Origin: CAMDKS01 sp964402975
GTDB lineage: Bacteria; Bdellovibrionota_B; Oligoflexia; Oligoflexales; RGVZ01
DNA: 64,000 nucleotides
NCBI GenBank assembly: GCA_964402975.1
Contig: CAYOEM010000001.1
Location: 248,001 to 312,000, forward strand
Direction: 5' to 3'
A program made the position numbers and the translations under genes. Under the pieces are notes generated by a model. That model did not search any database and had not been told where the DNA came from. It saw only the letters and a list, made by a program, of their open reading frames with translations. This document shows positions 7,688-17,133 of the stretch, in pieces. Every line of letters begins with the position of its first letter. Position 1 is the stretch's first letter.

Positions 7688-10171
7688 TTAGCTAGCTTTA
7701 TGTGTAGACTCGACCGATTGTGCCGTCTCCGAATCCTCAACCTGAGGTGACTCGGATGGAACATCGGTCGTTTCTTGTTTTTGCGCTTCATCCACAGCTG
7801 GCTGCGAAGCCTCTGGACTCGTCGAACTCTCCGGACTGGCAGGCTCAGTCGCTGCCACCGGAGCCGGGGTCTCAGCCGCTACAACTGGAGCCGGGACCTC
7901 GGGCACCACAGGCGCTGCGGGGACTTGACCCGATCCGGCTAGTTTTCGTTCAATCTCTGACTTAATTTCGTCATAGGTGCAAAGATGACTATCGCGACGT
8001 CTACGGGCAGAAATCCCTACCGCCATAGTGTCGGCTTCCATAACAACACCTTGACCACCTACCTCGACGCTACAGTTGGCCGCAAACACATTAGTCGCTG
8101 CAATTAGACAATCATCAATAAACGTCATAGATGACTTCATGGTCTCCAATTGACTGGACACTGCTTCAATGATTGGCCGAACATTTGCCATTTTATCCTT
8201 CAATATTTCTTTCATCTGCTTGTGCTTCTGAGTGAGCTGCCCGTCTTTTTTTTGAGCCAACTCCCTAAATTCCAACTTGTAGCGCTCCTGCGCCTCTAGA
8301 AGGTTTTTAAGACGATTCTCGCGAATTTTAGTGCGCCTGATAACCCGATGATCAACTCCAACGACGAATTTGGTCCGCGCTCCCTTGGCAAAACCGATAT
8401 TTGCTGCAGCCACGAGGTTTCGGCACATGATAGTCCCGCCACCAATAACACCGTCCGGCGCAAGAGCTTGAATGTAATCTCCAGCAACAACGTCACTACT
8501 AATAAGCGACTTTGTCACGACAAGAGACCCGTCACATTCGATATTACTATTTTCGATGAAGTCTGCTTTGATGTGAGTGTTGCAGATGACTTTCCCCTGC
8601 TGGCCTGTAACAATACTTTCGACAACTTCTATCGGCTCTCGCGATATAACGGTGCCTCCAGTGATTGAACCGTACACCTTCAAAGGACCCTTGACACGGA
8701 CTAAAGCGCCGGCATCGACAGAACCCTTTATTTCGACGGGGCCGTCAAAATAAATATTACCCGACTTTAAGTTTACGTCACCCTCATGAACATGTGACTT
8801 GATGAGTCCAATTCTATTTCCGTCTTCAACTGTCGGCACACCACCAAACTCAGCAAAAAATTTGCCGGGTTGAGTCTGTAGAACACCTTCACCGAGCAAG
8901 ACATCCATGGTAGGGCCTGGCTCGGGTTGTAAGGACTCACCGAGCATATTCATTCCAACGACCTCAGGCTTGAGATATCGAATCTCAGCGATAAGCTGCC
9001 CAGCCTGAACAATAGATCTCTGCTGCGTGTCCCGAATATTGATCATGTCATTATCGCTTAAGGGCTTGGGAGCCTCCTTGTAAACCAGATGAATATACGG
9101 ATCTACGCCTGAAGATGGCTGGCGACCCCGACCAGCTACCTTGCCCTCAAGATTTTCACGCTTGTTCGCTGCGTTTGCCAATAAATTTAGGTCAGCGTCA
9201 GGAATGTCACCTTTTAGATCAGACATTCTCAGCTGTTTAATAACAAACTCTTTGGATATTTGAAAATCCGCATCGTCATAGACTGCTAGATCGAAGTCAC
9301 TGATTTTCGCAACCATCTTGTCATCAGACAAAATGAAATTAAGATATTTTTTGCCGAGAGTTTTCGAAAGATCTTCGATAGCTGCTATTACAGTCAGCGG
9401 CATGCCAATTCCCAAGCGTTCAGGCCCCGTCATAGCGGCTCTGATTGATTCGGCCATATCACTGCGTAAAATCAATAAATCTGGGCTCCCAGCAGCCTCA
9501 AGCTTTTGAGTCGCTTTTGCAACCACCTCACAAAGTCGATCTATCGCTGGTTCCGACTGCATGCTAGATAGCTCGTGAATATAAGCAACAACCTCAAGGC
9601 GGGTCTTATTAGCGAAGACCGCAAATGGTCGCTCGGGGTGCTGAAACGAAGGGGCAGACGCTCTGTTCTGAATGAGAAAATTACTTAGAGTATCGCCCGC
9701 CACGATCCGCAAAATCGCGGCGTCAATATGTGGCCAGAAAATCCCATCATACACATGATGATCACGTGCAACTTTCAATATTGTGGTTCGAATCCACTCA
9801 GGATTGACCTTGTTCGTGTCAAGCGGTCCTGTCGTTGTGACTAAAACACCGGGATTTTTAACATCAGAATTTGTTACAAAGAGCCCTTCAATTTGTGGAG
9901 CGCCCGCGCCAAGAACAATACTGATTTTCACGTCATCAAGATCTTTGGACGCTTCGCGCAGTGCAGACCAAGCAGCCTCAAGAGACTCCTCATAAATTTG
10001 ATAGAATGCGATGCGCCCTTCGTCTTTAACTTTCTCAAACTTCGCTCTCGCGCGTTCAATTAAATCTTCAGGCGGTGTAATCGACGTTAGAGCAGACGCA
10101 CGCGTCAGCGACAAGCGCACGACGTGCTGCTGCGCATTGTAGGATAATACTGGCGATCGACCAGATGTCAC
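7688..10171 (-). CDS. FapA/DUF342 family polymer-forming beta-helix protein
   Basis: An 827-residue protein. The central part (about residues 455-600) is a run of short beta-helix turns, including KSGNIYFDGPVEIKGSVDAG, KVYGSITGGTVIS, FIENSNIECDGSLVV and GVIGGGTIMCRNLVAAANIG, which is the DUF342 (FapA, flagellar assembly protein A) signature. A charged coiled-coil (about 610-690) follows, then a domain with GGQGVVMEADTMAVGI. The last about 95 residues are a disordered Pro/Ala/Glu/Ser-rich tail. The first about 330 residues match nothing I recognise. FapA-type proteins are cytoplasmic scaffolds tied to flagellar or surface assembly; no flagellar gene lies within the window, so a flagellar role is not supported here. 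Confidence 0.8.
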   Translation of the reverse strand: MTSGRSPVLSYNAQQHVVRLSLTRASALTSITPPEDLIERARAKFEKVKDEGRIAFYQIYEESLEAAWSALREASKDLDDVKISIVLGAGAPQIEGLFVTNSDVKNPGVLVTTTGPLDTNKVNPEWIRTTILKVARDHHVYDGIFWPHIDAAILRIVAGDTLSNFLIQNRASAPSFQHPERPFAVFANKTRLEVVAYIHELSSMQSEPAIDRLCEVVAKATQKLEAAGSPDLLILRSDMAESIRAAMTGPERLGIGMPLTVIAAIEDLSKTLGKKYLNFILSDDKMVAKISDFDLAVYDDADFQISKEFVIKQLRMSDLKGDIPDADLNLLANAANKRENLEGKVAGRGRQPSSGVDPYIHLVYKEAPKPLSDNDMINIRDTQQRSIVQAGQLIAEIRYLKPEVVGMNMLGESLQPEPGPTMDVLLGEGVLQTQPGKFFAEFGGVPTVEDGNRIGLIKSHVHEGDVNLKSGNIYFDGPVEIKGSVDAGALVRVKGPLKVYGSITGGTVISREPIEVVESIVTGQQGKVICNTHIKADFIENSNIECDGSLVVTKSLISSDVVAGDYIQALAPDGVIGGGTIMCRNLVAAANIGFAKGARTKFVVGVDHRVIRRTKIRENRLKNLLEAQERYKLEFRELAQKKDGQLTQKHKQMKEILKDKMANVRPIIEAVSSQLETMKSSMTFIDDCLIAATNVFAANCSVEVGGQGVVMEADTMAVGISARRRRDSHLCTYDEIKSEIERKLAGSGQVPAAPVVPEVPAPVVAAETPAPVAATEPASPESSTSPEASQPAVDEAQKQETTDVPSESPQVEDSETAQSVESTHKAS

Positions 10172-10310
10172 GACACACGTCTCCCGATATGAACGGATTT
10201 ACTCAGCTCATTTATCGCCATGACATTGACTTTTCTTTATAAATATCCGGGTTTTGTCTATCCGACAGCGACGGTCTTGAAATGCAAGCCATTAATATAA
10301 ATAGGGTTAG

Positions 10311-11420
10311 TTAGCTTTTTAACTCAGACACTAACTGACCACATGCCGCAGCAATATCCTGCCCTTTACTGTAACGCACCATGACTCGAAGACCGGATTT
10401 GAAGATCTGATCACGGAAAGCCTCAAGGCGGTCGACATCAGGACCTCGAAGACGGGATGGCCCAACCGGGTTTAGGGGAATGATATTTATTTTTACATTC
10501 ATGCCATTCGTGATTTCAATCAACTTGTTTGCGTGCGTCTCTGAATCGTTGACGCCATGAATCAAAGTATATTGAATGAGAAGCCCGTTTTTTTGCAGAC
10601 TATCGATCGACTTTAGCCTCTCAAAAAGATCTGCCAGGGACCACCGACGATTGATCGGCATAATTTTAGATCTCTCTGACTCGAAAGCAGAGTGAACAGA
10701 CACAGCTAAACGAACGTCAGGGTGAATTTTAATCAACTGATCAAGACCATCTAGATGTCCAGCGGTGGAAACACTCACGCGTCTTTTAGCTAAATTCATC
10801 CCGAATGGATCCGTCATGATGGTGATAGCCTGCGCAACATTTACAGCATTATCTAGCGGCTCACCCATACCCATAAAAACAACATTTGTGATACCTTGGC
10901 CTGACGGAAGGCGGTTGCTAATCAGCCATTCAGGATTATCCTTGATCCACCGATTAGCGAGCCACACCTGACCAACTATTTCCGCAGCATCTAAGTTTCT
11001 AAGTAGGCCCATACGGCCCGTGTGGCAGAATACACAACCCTGCGCACAGCCAACCTGGGAACTTATGCAAAGCGTGACTCGCTTAGACTCAGGCATCAAT
11101 ACGGCTTCGACTAGATTCTTGTCTTGCAATTGCACAGCAAACTTAACACTGCCGTCGTATTGACTGACTTGCTGGCTCGCAATACTTGGCATTATTTGGC
11201 TAAAACGCGTTTCGCAACCCTCGGAGTACGATTTCGGCAAACTCGGCCGGCTCCAGGGCCGCGCATTGAATTCTTTGTAGGCAGATCTAAATAGGTCGGT
11301 AGCATGGACGCCAGATACGCCCAAAAGGCGGCAATCTTGCTCTAGCTCGGCGCGGCTCAACCCAAAAAAACTAGGCAAAGCATCACTCGACATCGATGGA
11401 TTAGAACTGTCTATTAACAC
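10311..11420 (-). CDS. rlmN: Dual-specificity 23S rRNA/tRNA adenine-C2 methyltransferase RlmN
   Basis: Radical-SAM methyltransferase that methylates C2 of A2503 in 23S rRNA and A37 of some tRNAs. The 4Fe-4S motif CAQGCVFC (CxxxCxxC) follows LCISSQVG, and the second catalytic cysteine sits near the C-terminus in DIAAACGQL. VVFMGMGEPLDN, RRVSVSTAGH and LAVSVHSA are further family blocks. The frame opens at a TTG (11486), but I choose the GTG at 11420 because AAGGGGTGA stands seven bases before it; the ATG at 11393 is an alternative with poor SD. The resulting 369 residues suit the family. It is followed 140 bp downstream by the DUF342 gene on the same strand and is divergent from the phosphofructokinase gene. 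Confidence 0.93.
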   Translation of the reverse strand: MLIDSSNPSMSSDALPSFFGLSRAELEQDCRLLGVSGVHATDLFRSAYKEFNARPWSRPSLPKSYSEGCETRFSQIMPSIASQQVSQYDGSVKFAVQLQDKNLVEAVLMPESKRVTLCISSQVGCAQGCVFCHTGRMGLLRNLDAAEIVGQVWLANRWIKDNPEWLISNRLPSGQGITNVVFMGMGEPLDNAVNVAQAITIMTDPFGMNLAKRRVSVSTAGHLDGLDQLIKIHPDVRLAVSVHSAFESERSKIMPINRRWSLADLFERLKSIDSLQKNGLLIQYTLIHGVNDSETHANKLIEITNGMNVKINIIPLNPVGPSRLRGPDVDRLEAFRDQIFKSGLRVMVRYSKGQDIAAACGQLVSELKS

Positions 11421-11557
11421 GTTAAAATCACCCCTTATTGGGCGATATCTACCATCAAAGCAGCAGAGTTGTCCACACGCCTTCAACAGTAGCTCAAGCC
11501 GTGCTACACTACTGATTTATTGGTGAAATTTGCAATAAAACGGAGAACCCATCACCC

Positions 11558-12874
11558 ATGACGACCACCAAAAGACTGGTCATACAAAATCTGGGTCCCT
11601 GTCTTTGGGATTCGCCGATTAATTTGGCTGATTCTGGCGCATTTACAGCCGATGACGAACTGATGGTCCTCAAACCTAATCTTAAGGTTCTTCTTGAACA
11701 GGTTAAGAACAATGAAGATCCAGAAGCATTCGAAGTCGCCGGCCCTAGGGAAAAAATTTATTTCGAACCAAATAAGGTTCGTGCAGCCATCGTGACTTGT
11801 GGCGGGCTTTGTCCAGGACTCAATAGCGTCATTCGTAGCCTCGTGCTTCAGCTTTGGCATCGCTATGGCTGCCAATACGTTGAAGGTATCCGTGGTGGAT
11901 ATCACGGTCTTAGCGCCTCGACGAAAAATCATTTTAGCGGTCTGAGTCCCGATGATGTTGAAGACATTCACATGCAAGGCGGAACGATACTCGGAACCTC
12001 TCGGGGCACGCCTCCAACCGCTGAGATCGTCGATACGATCATTCACAAAAATATAAATATGCTTTTTGCTATCGGTGGAGATGGGACCATGCGTGGTGCC
12101 GCGGCCATAAATGCTGAACTTCGTCGACGCGGGACCAACGTGGCCATTATTGGCATTCCCAAAACTATCGATAATGACATCCCTTGGGTAAGGCGCTCCT
12201 TCGGATTTGAAACGGCTGTCAGTGTTGCCGTTGAGGCAGTAAAAGCTGCGCACGTAGAAGCTGAAAGCGTCACAAATGGTATCGGACTCGTAAAATTAAT
12301 GGGTCGCGAATCTGGTTATATTGCAGCTAATGCCACGCTCGCATCCGGTGATGTGAATTTTTGCTTAGTCCCTGAAGTCGATTTTGATCTTGAAGGAGAA
12401 CGCGGGCTATTTAAAGCTCTCGAACGCCGACTGAGTGACCGAAAGCATGCGGTGATTGTTGTCGCTGAGGGGGCGGGACAAAAATTCTTCAAAGGTTTAG
12501 GTCTTAATGAAAAAGATGCTAGCGGCAATGTAAAACTAGGAGATATTGGCGTCCTGCTTCGAGATCGGATTAAAGATCACTTTAAATCAAAAGACATACC
12601 TATGAGCCTAAAGTATATAGATCCTAGCTATATTATCCGAACTAGCTGCGGAAACGCCGGCGATCAGCTCTTTTGTGCCAGACTTGCACAAAACGCTGTT
12701 CACGCAGCGATGGCTGGTCGCACAGGAATGCTGGTTGGATACTGGCATGGCAAAATGACCCACGTACCATTCAGCGCCATTACCGGGCGACAAACCATAA
12801 ACCCTGCTGGGGAACTATGGTTTAACGTCCTTGAAACAACAGGTCAGCCCGCTCAGCTACGGGCAAAAAGTTAA
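11558..12874 (+). CDS. ATP-dependent 6-phosphofructokinase (plant/TP0108-like group)
   Basis: A 438-residue phosphofructokinase converting fructose 6-phosphate to the 1,6-bisphosphate in glycolysis. IVTCGGLCPGLNSVIRSLV forms the nucleotide-binding start, FAIGGDGTMRGA the phosphate-binding loop, PKTIDNDIPW the catalytic aspartate segment, and KLMGRESGYIAANA the substrate site. The combination GGDGT with PKTIDND (Gly at the ATP/PPi switch, Lys at the second position) is the pattern of the ATP-dependent plant-like subgroup rather than the PPi enzyme. The about 75-residue N-terminal extension is also usual there. Phosphoryl-donor choice is a motif-based inference. Confidence 0.88.
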   Translation: MTTTKRLVIQNLGPCLWDSPINLADSGAFTADDELMVLKPNLKVLLEQVKNNEDPEAFEVAGPREKIYFEPNKVRAAIVTCGGLCPGLNSVIRSLVLQLWHRYGCQYVEGIRGGYHGLSASTKNHFSGLSPDDVEDIHMQGGTILGTSRGTPPTAEIVDTIIHKNINMLFAIGGDGTMRGAAAINAELRRRGTNVAIIGIPKTIDNDIPWVRRSFGFETAVSVAVEAVKAAHVEAESVTNGIGLVKLMGRESGYIAANATLASGDVNFCLVPEVDFDLEGERGLFKALERRLSDRKHAVIVVAEGAGQKFFKGLGLNEKDASGNVKLGDIGVLLRDRIKDHFKSKDIPMSLKYIDPSYIIRTSCGNAGDQLFCARLAQNAVHAAMAGRTGMLVGYWHGKMTHVPFSAITGRQTINPAGELWFNVLETTGQPAQLRAKS

Positions 12875-12893
12875 AATAATCATCCAGCAATTT

Positions 12894-14879
12894 TTACACG
12901 CTTCTACCGAGATCTTTTAGGGTCGTTCGTAATTTTTCGGCTGCTTCAGAAAATTCCAGCCACTGCTGCTCTATCTCAGCTAAACGGGACTCGGCGTCTT
13001 GTTTGATTAGAGAAATTTCCGCTGCTTTTTGAAAATCACCGCCGCATTCCGCCAAACGTTGATCTAAACCTTGGATCTCAAGCGTAGATTTTTCAATATC
13101 GAGATCAAGCTGGTCTATTTTCTTTTGAATCCTCTGTAAGTCACGTCGCAACGATGTCACGTCTGACTCACTCATAACACTAGATGTACCACCCGTCATC
13201 TCTGCCGCTCGTTTGTTACCTGAGACGGCTGTGGACTGTGAACCAGTCAAGGGATCTAGAACATCAGGAAAGCCTGAATGTCTCGCTTGGCGACGGTAGT
13301 CCTCTAGAGAGCCTTCAAATAATCGCGCACGTCCATCTGGAAGCATGGCAAACACGTGGGTACAAACACCATCGATAAACTCTCGGTCATGACTGACGAA
13401 CATGACCGTTCCCTCATAGTCTCGAATCGCTTGAGACAGGATTTCACAACTTGAAATATCAAGATGGTTGGTTGGTTCATCGAGAACTAGAAAATTAGCC
13501 TGGTTCGCAAGCAGTCGAGCAAGACCAACCCTAGCCTTCTCACCGCCACTTAAAACTCTCACAAGTTTATTAACATCATCTCCGCCAAAAAGAAGCGCTC
13601 CTAAGATACTTCGAGCCACCTGATGAGTGACTGTGGGGGAGCTGGCCAAGACATTTTCAAGAACAGACTTATCCGACTCCAAGGTTTCTAGCTGATCTTG
13701 AGCAAACCAGGATAATGCAACATTATGTCCCAGCTTAAATGTACCAGCCAGCGGATTGATTTTCTGAGCGATCGTCTTCAAAAGAGTCGATTTACCGATA
13801 CCATTGGCCCCGATCACCGCGATTTTTTGACCACGTTCAACCAAAACGCCTAAGCCCTCACACAGAGGATGGCCGTAACCAATAACACCCTCTTCGATCG
13901 ACAAAACGGTTCGACCTGAGCTAGGACCGACCGGGATAGTCAGATGCATAGAATCAAGACCCGCCTCCCCCGTTACACCTGCCTCTAGATCACGGATTCT
14001 AGCGATCATTTTAAGCTTTGATTGAGCTTGGCTCGCCTTAGTCGCTTTTGCACCAAAACGTTCAACGAATTTTTCGAGATGCTCACGACGACGCCGCAAA
14101 TTATCAGCCATTGCGGCTTCCTCATTCAGCCTCTTCTCTCGCTCTTCGAGAAAGTAATCAAAATTGCCCTTATATCCGGTCAGACGACCCGCGTTTAAAT
14201 GAAGCGTGGTCGTAGGAAGTCTTCTTAGAAGGGACTGATCGTGAGATACAAATAAAAGAGTTCCATCGAAACTCTGAAGCCAATTTTCAACCCACACTAA
14301 ACTCGGTAAATCCAAATGATTCGTAGGTTCGTCGAGGATCAAAAAATTGGGCTTGTTTAGAAAAATCTTGGCCAGTTCAAGGCGCATACGCCAACCGCCG
14401 GAAAGACTTTTAGGGGACTGGCCTAGCATGGTCTCACGAAACCCTAGTCCGCTTAAAATCGACCTAGCCATCCCATCAATGGCATAGCCATTTTGCTGAC
14501 GAAACTCATCGTCAACTGCGTCCCAAGCTCGGTGAATGTCCTCGGAGTAGTCACTTGCCATGGCCTCTGAGACGCGTCGATGCCGTCTGACAAGGTCTTG
14601 AATATACCCTGGACCACCTGCAAGAGCCTCTTCAAGGACAGACGACTCAGGGTCCGGGTTAGGCTCTTGCGGTAAATAACCAAGCTTAAGACGCGACGGT
14701 TTAATCAGTTGACCGGCATCTAGATCCTGCTCGCCCGTCAAAATATCAAGCAGTGTGGTTTTTCCCGCACCATTAGCACCCACCAGAGCTATGCGCTCAC
14801 CCTCAGGGAAGTGAAATGAGACGTCGTCTAAGACGGTTTTAACGCCAAACGTCTTTTTTAAACCCTCGATTCGAATCAC
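12894..14879 (-). CDS. ABC-F family ATPase (Uup/YheS type)
   Basis: A 661-residue soluble protein with two ABC ATPase domains and no membrane domain. Domain 1 has Walker A GANGAGKTT, signature LSGGWRMRLELAK and Walker B FLILDEPTNHLDLPS. Domain 2 has GANGIGKST, LSGGEKARVGLARLL and FLVLDEPTNHLDISS. The charged linker between them (about residues 240-290, with RRRREHLEKFVERFGAKATK) is the P-site tRNA interaction motif region. The C-terminal about 85 residues form a coiled coil. ABC-F proteins act on stalled ribosomes or in DNA repair (Uup). It stands alone, tail to tail with the phosphofructokinase gene and divergent from the ferritin-like fusion gene. Confidence 0.93.
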   Translation of the reverse strand: MIRIEGLKKTFGVKTVLDDVSFHFPEGERIALVGANGAGKTTLLDILTGEQDLDAGQLIKPSRLKLGYLPQEPNPDPESSVLEEALAGGPGYIQDLVRRHRRVSEAMASDYSEDIHRAWDAVDDEFRQQNGYAIDGMARSILSGLGFRETMLGQSPKSLSGGWRMRLELAKIFLNKPNFLILDEPTNHLDLPSLVWVENWLQSFDGTLLFVSHDQSLLRRLPTTTLHLNAGRLTGYKGNFDYFLEEREKRLNEEAAMADNLRRRREHLEKFVERFGAKATKASQAQSKLKMIARIRDLEAGVTGEAGLDSMHLTIPVGPSSGRTVLSIEEGVIGYGHPLCEGLGVLVERGQKIAVIGANGIGKSTLLKTIAQKINPLAGTFKLGHNVALSWFAQDQLETLESDKSVLENVLASSPTVTHQVARSILGALLFGGDDVNKLVRVLSGGEKARVGLARLLANQANFLVLDEPTNHLDISSCEILSQAIRDYEGTVMFVSHDREFIDGVCTHVFAMLPDGRARLFEGSLEDYRRQARHSGFPDVLDPLTGSQSTAVSGNKRAAEMTGGTSSVMSESDVTSLRRDLQRIQKKIDQLDLDIEKSTLEIQGLDQRLAECGGDFQKAAEISLIKQDAESRLAEIEQQWLEFSEAAEKLRTTLKDLGRSV

Positions 14880-14976
14880 AGTCTCTTCAGGTCCTCACAC
14901 GTCTGTTCCAGGAGGATATTTAGATAGCACGTTTTCATTTGCATTTTAACGGTTTTATTAATATTTTTCAGCCATC

Positions 14977-17133
14977 ATGACTCTAGCACCTGGCACAATC
15001 AATCAATTTGCTGAGCAAATATTATTTTCGGACTCACTCGCCTTAAAGCTGGCGTCCCCGGGTGAATTGCCGGATGACGTTAAGGCATTACGACCGGATT
15101 GTTTCAAGACTCCAGACTTTCCGGGCAGGCCTGCTGGACTCAACCTTTCACGCGGCAAAACCTCAAGCGAAGCTTCTGAGAAAGTGTCCTTTCCGTCACG
15201 AGCAAGCCTAGCATCAGAACGAGCGCGCGGACTTGTTTTACACTTTTTTGCCAACCATGAACTCCTGGCGCTTGAGCTCATGGCGTTAGCGCTTTTGAAA
15301 TGGCCTGATGCACCCGACGGCTTCAGGCGAGGTCTCGTCAGAACCATGACCGAAGAACAGTCTCACATGCGTCTTTATCTTCAGCGCATGAGAGAGCTTG
15401 GAGTTGAATTTGGTGAGGCGAGGCTCAATTCGTTTTTTTGGGATTGCCTCAAAGACCTAAAATCACCACCAGAGTTTTCCGCTGCAATGGCCATGACGTT
15501 TGAACAAGCTAACATTGATTTTGCTCTTCATTATGAAAATATTTTCAGGCAAGAAGGTGATTTAGTCTCTGCCGCCATCATGAAGCAGGTCCGCGACGAG
15601 GAGATCGGTCACGTTAAACATGGCGTCGTCTGGTTTGAACGCTGGCGCCCCAAGTGTGAGAGCCTGTTTCGGGAATGGCAAAATCATTTAACGTTCCCGA
15701 TAACTCCAGCGCGAGCAAAGGGCATTTGTTTTGATCGGGAGGGCCGTATTCGCGCGGGATTACCGCTGGACTTTATCGATGAGCTTGAGGTTCACAATCA
15801 GTCAAAAGGCCGACCCCCACGCCTATTCTTGTTTAACCCTGGATGTGAACAGGAGATCGAGGCGAAAGCCAACAACTGGACTGCGCCCAAGCCCATGCAG
15901 CAACTAGAATCTGATTACGCCTCAATGATGGGTCTACTTGGCCACGCCAGTGACGTGGTCTTAGTTGATCAACTTCCGAGTGTTGAACATCTAAGGAATC
16001 TGCAGGACGCTGGATTTACTAATCCAGAATTCGTTCTCAAGTCCCAAATTAGTGCCTTAAAAGTTAGAAAATTCTGGAGCTTTGAACCTTGGGGATGGTC
16101 GCCAAAAGTACGCAAATTATTTAAACCAATTGAAGGTCACTTATTACACCAGCGAAAAGAGCAAGATCAATCAGACAGTTCGTCCACAACCAGTGTTTTC
16201 AGCAAAACAGTTGCCTCAGACATTCGAAATATTCTCCAACTAAACCATCCACCGACTATAAAATGTGACAGTTATGAGTTGGCGATAGACGCTATTAAGG
16301 CTGTGTCACACCTTTCTCCCTCCTCGACGGTCGTCTTAAAGAATAGTTTTAGCGCATCAGGCCGGGGCATGCTCAGGATTAAAAACGAAACGATAGACGA
16401 GCGACAGAACACTTGGATTAGGTCCACCATCGATAAAAATGGTCATGTTTTGGCCGAACCATGGCTCGAAAAAGTTTTGGATTTAAGCGCACACGTTGAC
16501 ATCAGCTCCGACGGAGTTATCACGTTCGTAGGTTTCACAAGGTTTTGGACGGATATCCGAGGCCAATATAAGGGCCATATCATCGGCCGCCTTCTTGACG
16601 ATTGTGGGCCAGAAATTTTGGAACTTTGGCATCGCGACGGCGGTTGGAAATCACAGCTTCAGTCCACCGCTCTTGCAGCAGGACGGGAAATCCATAAACT
16701 GGGCTATTACGGGCCAATGGGTATTGACGCTTTCGTTTACCGCGAGAATGGCGAACTGAAACTAAGACCGCTCGTTGAAATCAACCCTCGTTATTCCATG
16801 GGACGGATCGCTCTTGCCATTACGCCAAGAATTACTGCTAAACACTGTGCCACATGGATTCATGTCTCTGCAAAGGACGCTCAGTCGACAAAACATCAAT
16901 CCCTGACGGATTTACTAGATCACCTCAAAAAATTTCACCCCCTTGAGTTTGGCGGTACAGATAAAGGCCGCACTATAAACCAAGGTGTTGTAGCGCTCAA
17001 TGATCCCTCTCAAGCCAAACAGGCACTAGCGATACTTGTGGTGGGCAGGCACCTTAGCCAGTGCTATGATGTGCTCTCAGGCGGAGGACTACATGACGCA
17101 TACTTGGAGCTACAAACCAAAGCAGGCCGCTAG
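14977..17133 (+). CDS. Fusion of DUF455 ferritin-like domain with ATP-grasp-type domain
   Basis: A 718-residue two-part protein. Residues about 70-240 are a ferritin-like four-helix domain of the DUF455 type, with putative di-iron ligands in NHELLALELM, TEEQSHMRLY, FEQANIDF and RDEEIGHVKHG (two ExxH motifs). Residues about 280-715 resemble an ATP-grasp ligase: VVLKNSFSASGRGMLRI (ATP-binding lysine and glycine loop), VLAEPWLEKVLDLSAHVDI, GYYGPMGIDAFVY and PLVEINPRYSMGRIA (metal-binding Glu/Asn). This suggests an oxidative step and an ATP-dependent ligation in one polypeptide; the substrate is unknown. No clear SD precedes the ATG. Its 3' end overlaps the phosphorylase gene by 41 bp. Confidence 0.72.
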   Translation: MTLAPGTINQFAEQILFSDSLALKLASPGELPDDVKALRPDCFKTPDFPGRPAGLNLSRGKTSSEASEKVSFPSRASLASERARGLVLHFFANHELLALELMALALLKWPDAPDGFRRGLVRTMTEEQSHMRLYLQRMRELGVEFGEARLNSFFWDCLKDLKSPPEFSAAMAMTFEQANIDFALHYENIFRQEGDLVSAAIMKQVRDEEIGHVKHGVVWFERWRPKCESLFREWQNHLTFPITPARAKGICFDREGRIRAGLPLDFIDELEVHNQSKGRPPRLFLFNPGCEQEIEAKANNWTAPKPMQQLESDYASMMGLLGHASDVVLVDQLPSVEHLRNLQDAGFTNPEFVLKSQISALKVRKFWSFEPWGWSPKVRKLFKPIEGHLLHQRKEQDQSDSSSTTSVFSKTVASDIRNILQLNHPPTIKCDSYELAIDAIKAVSHLSPSSTVVLKNSFSASGRGMLRIKNETIDERQNTWIRSTIDKNGHVLAEPWLEKVLDLSAHVDISSDGVITFVGFTRFWTDIRGQYKGHIIGRLLDDCGPEILELWHRDGGWKSQLQSTALAAGREIHKLGYYGPMGIDAFVYRENGELKLRPLVEINPRYSMGRIALAITPRITAKHCATWIHVSAKDAQSTKHQSLTDLLDHLKKFHPLEFGGTDKGRTINQGVVALNDPSQAKQALAILVVGRHLSQCYDVLSGGGLHDAYLELQTKAGR

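Noticed and set aside
10765..10971. Frames opposite to rlmN, prfC, ABC-F, PurK and similar genes
   Set aside because: Antisense shadows of strong coding genes with no SD or family motifs.
17036..17092. Earlier start of the purine nucleoside phosphorylase
   Set aside because: Family length and the GGAGG site both support ATG 17093.
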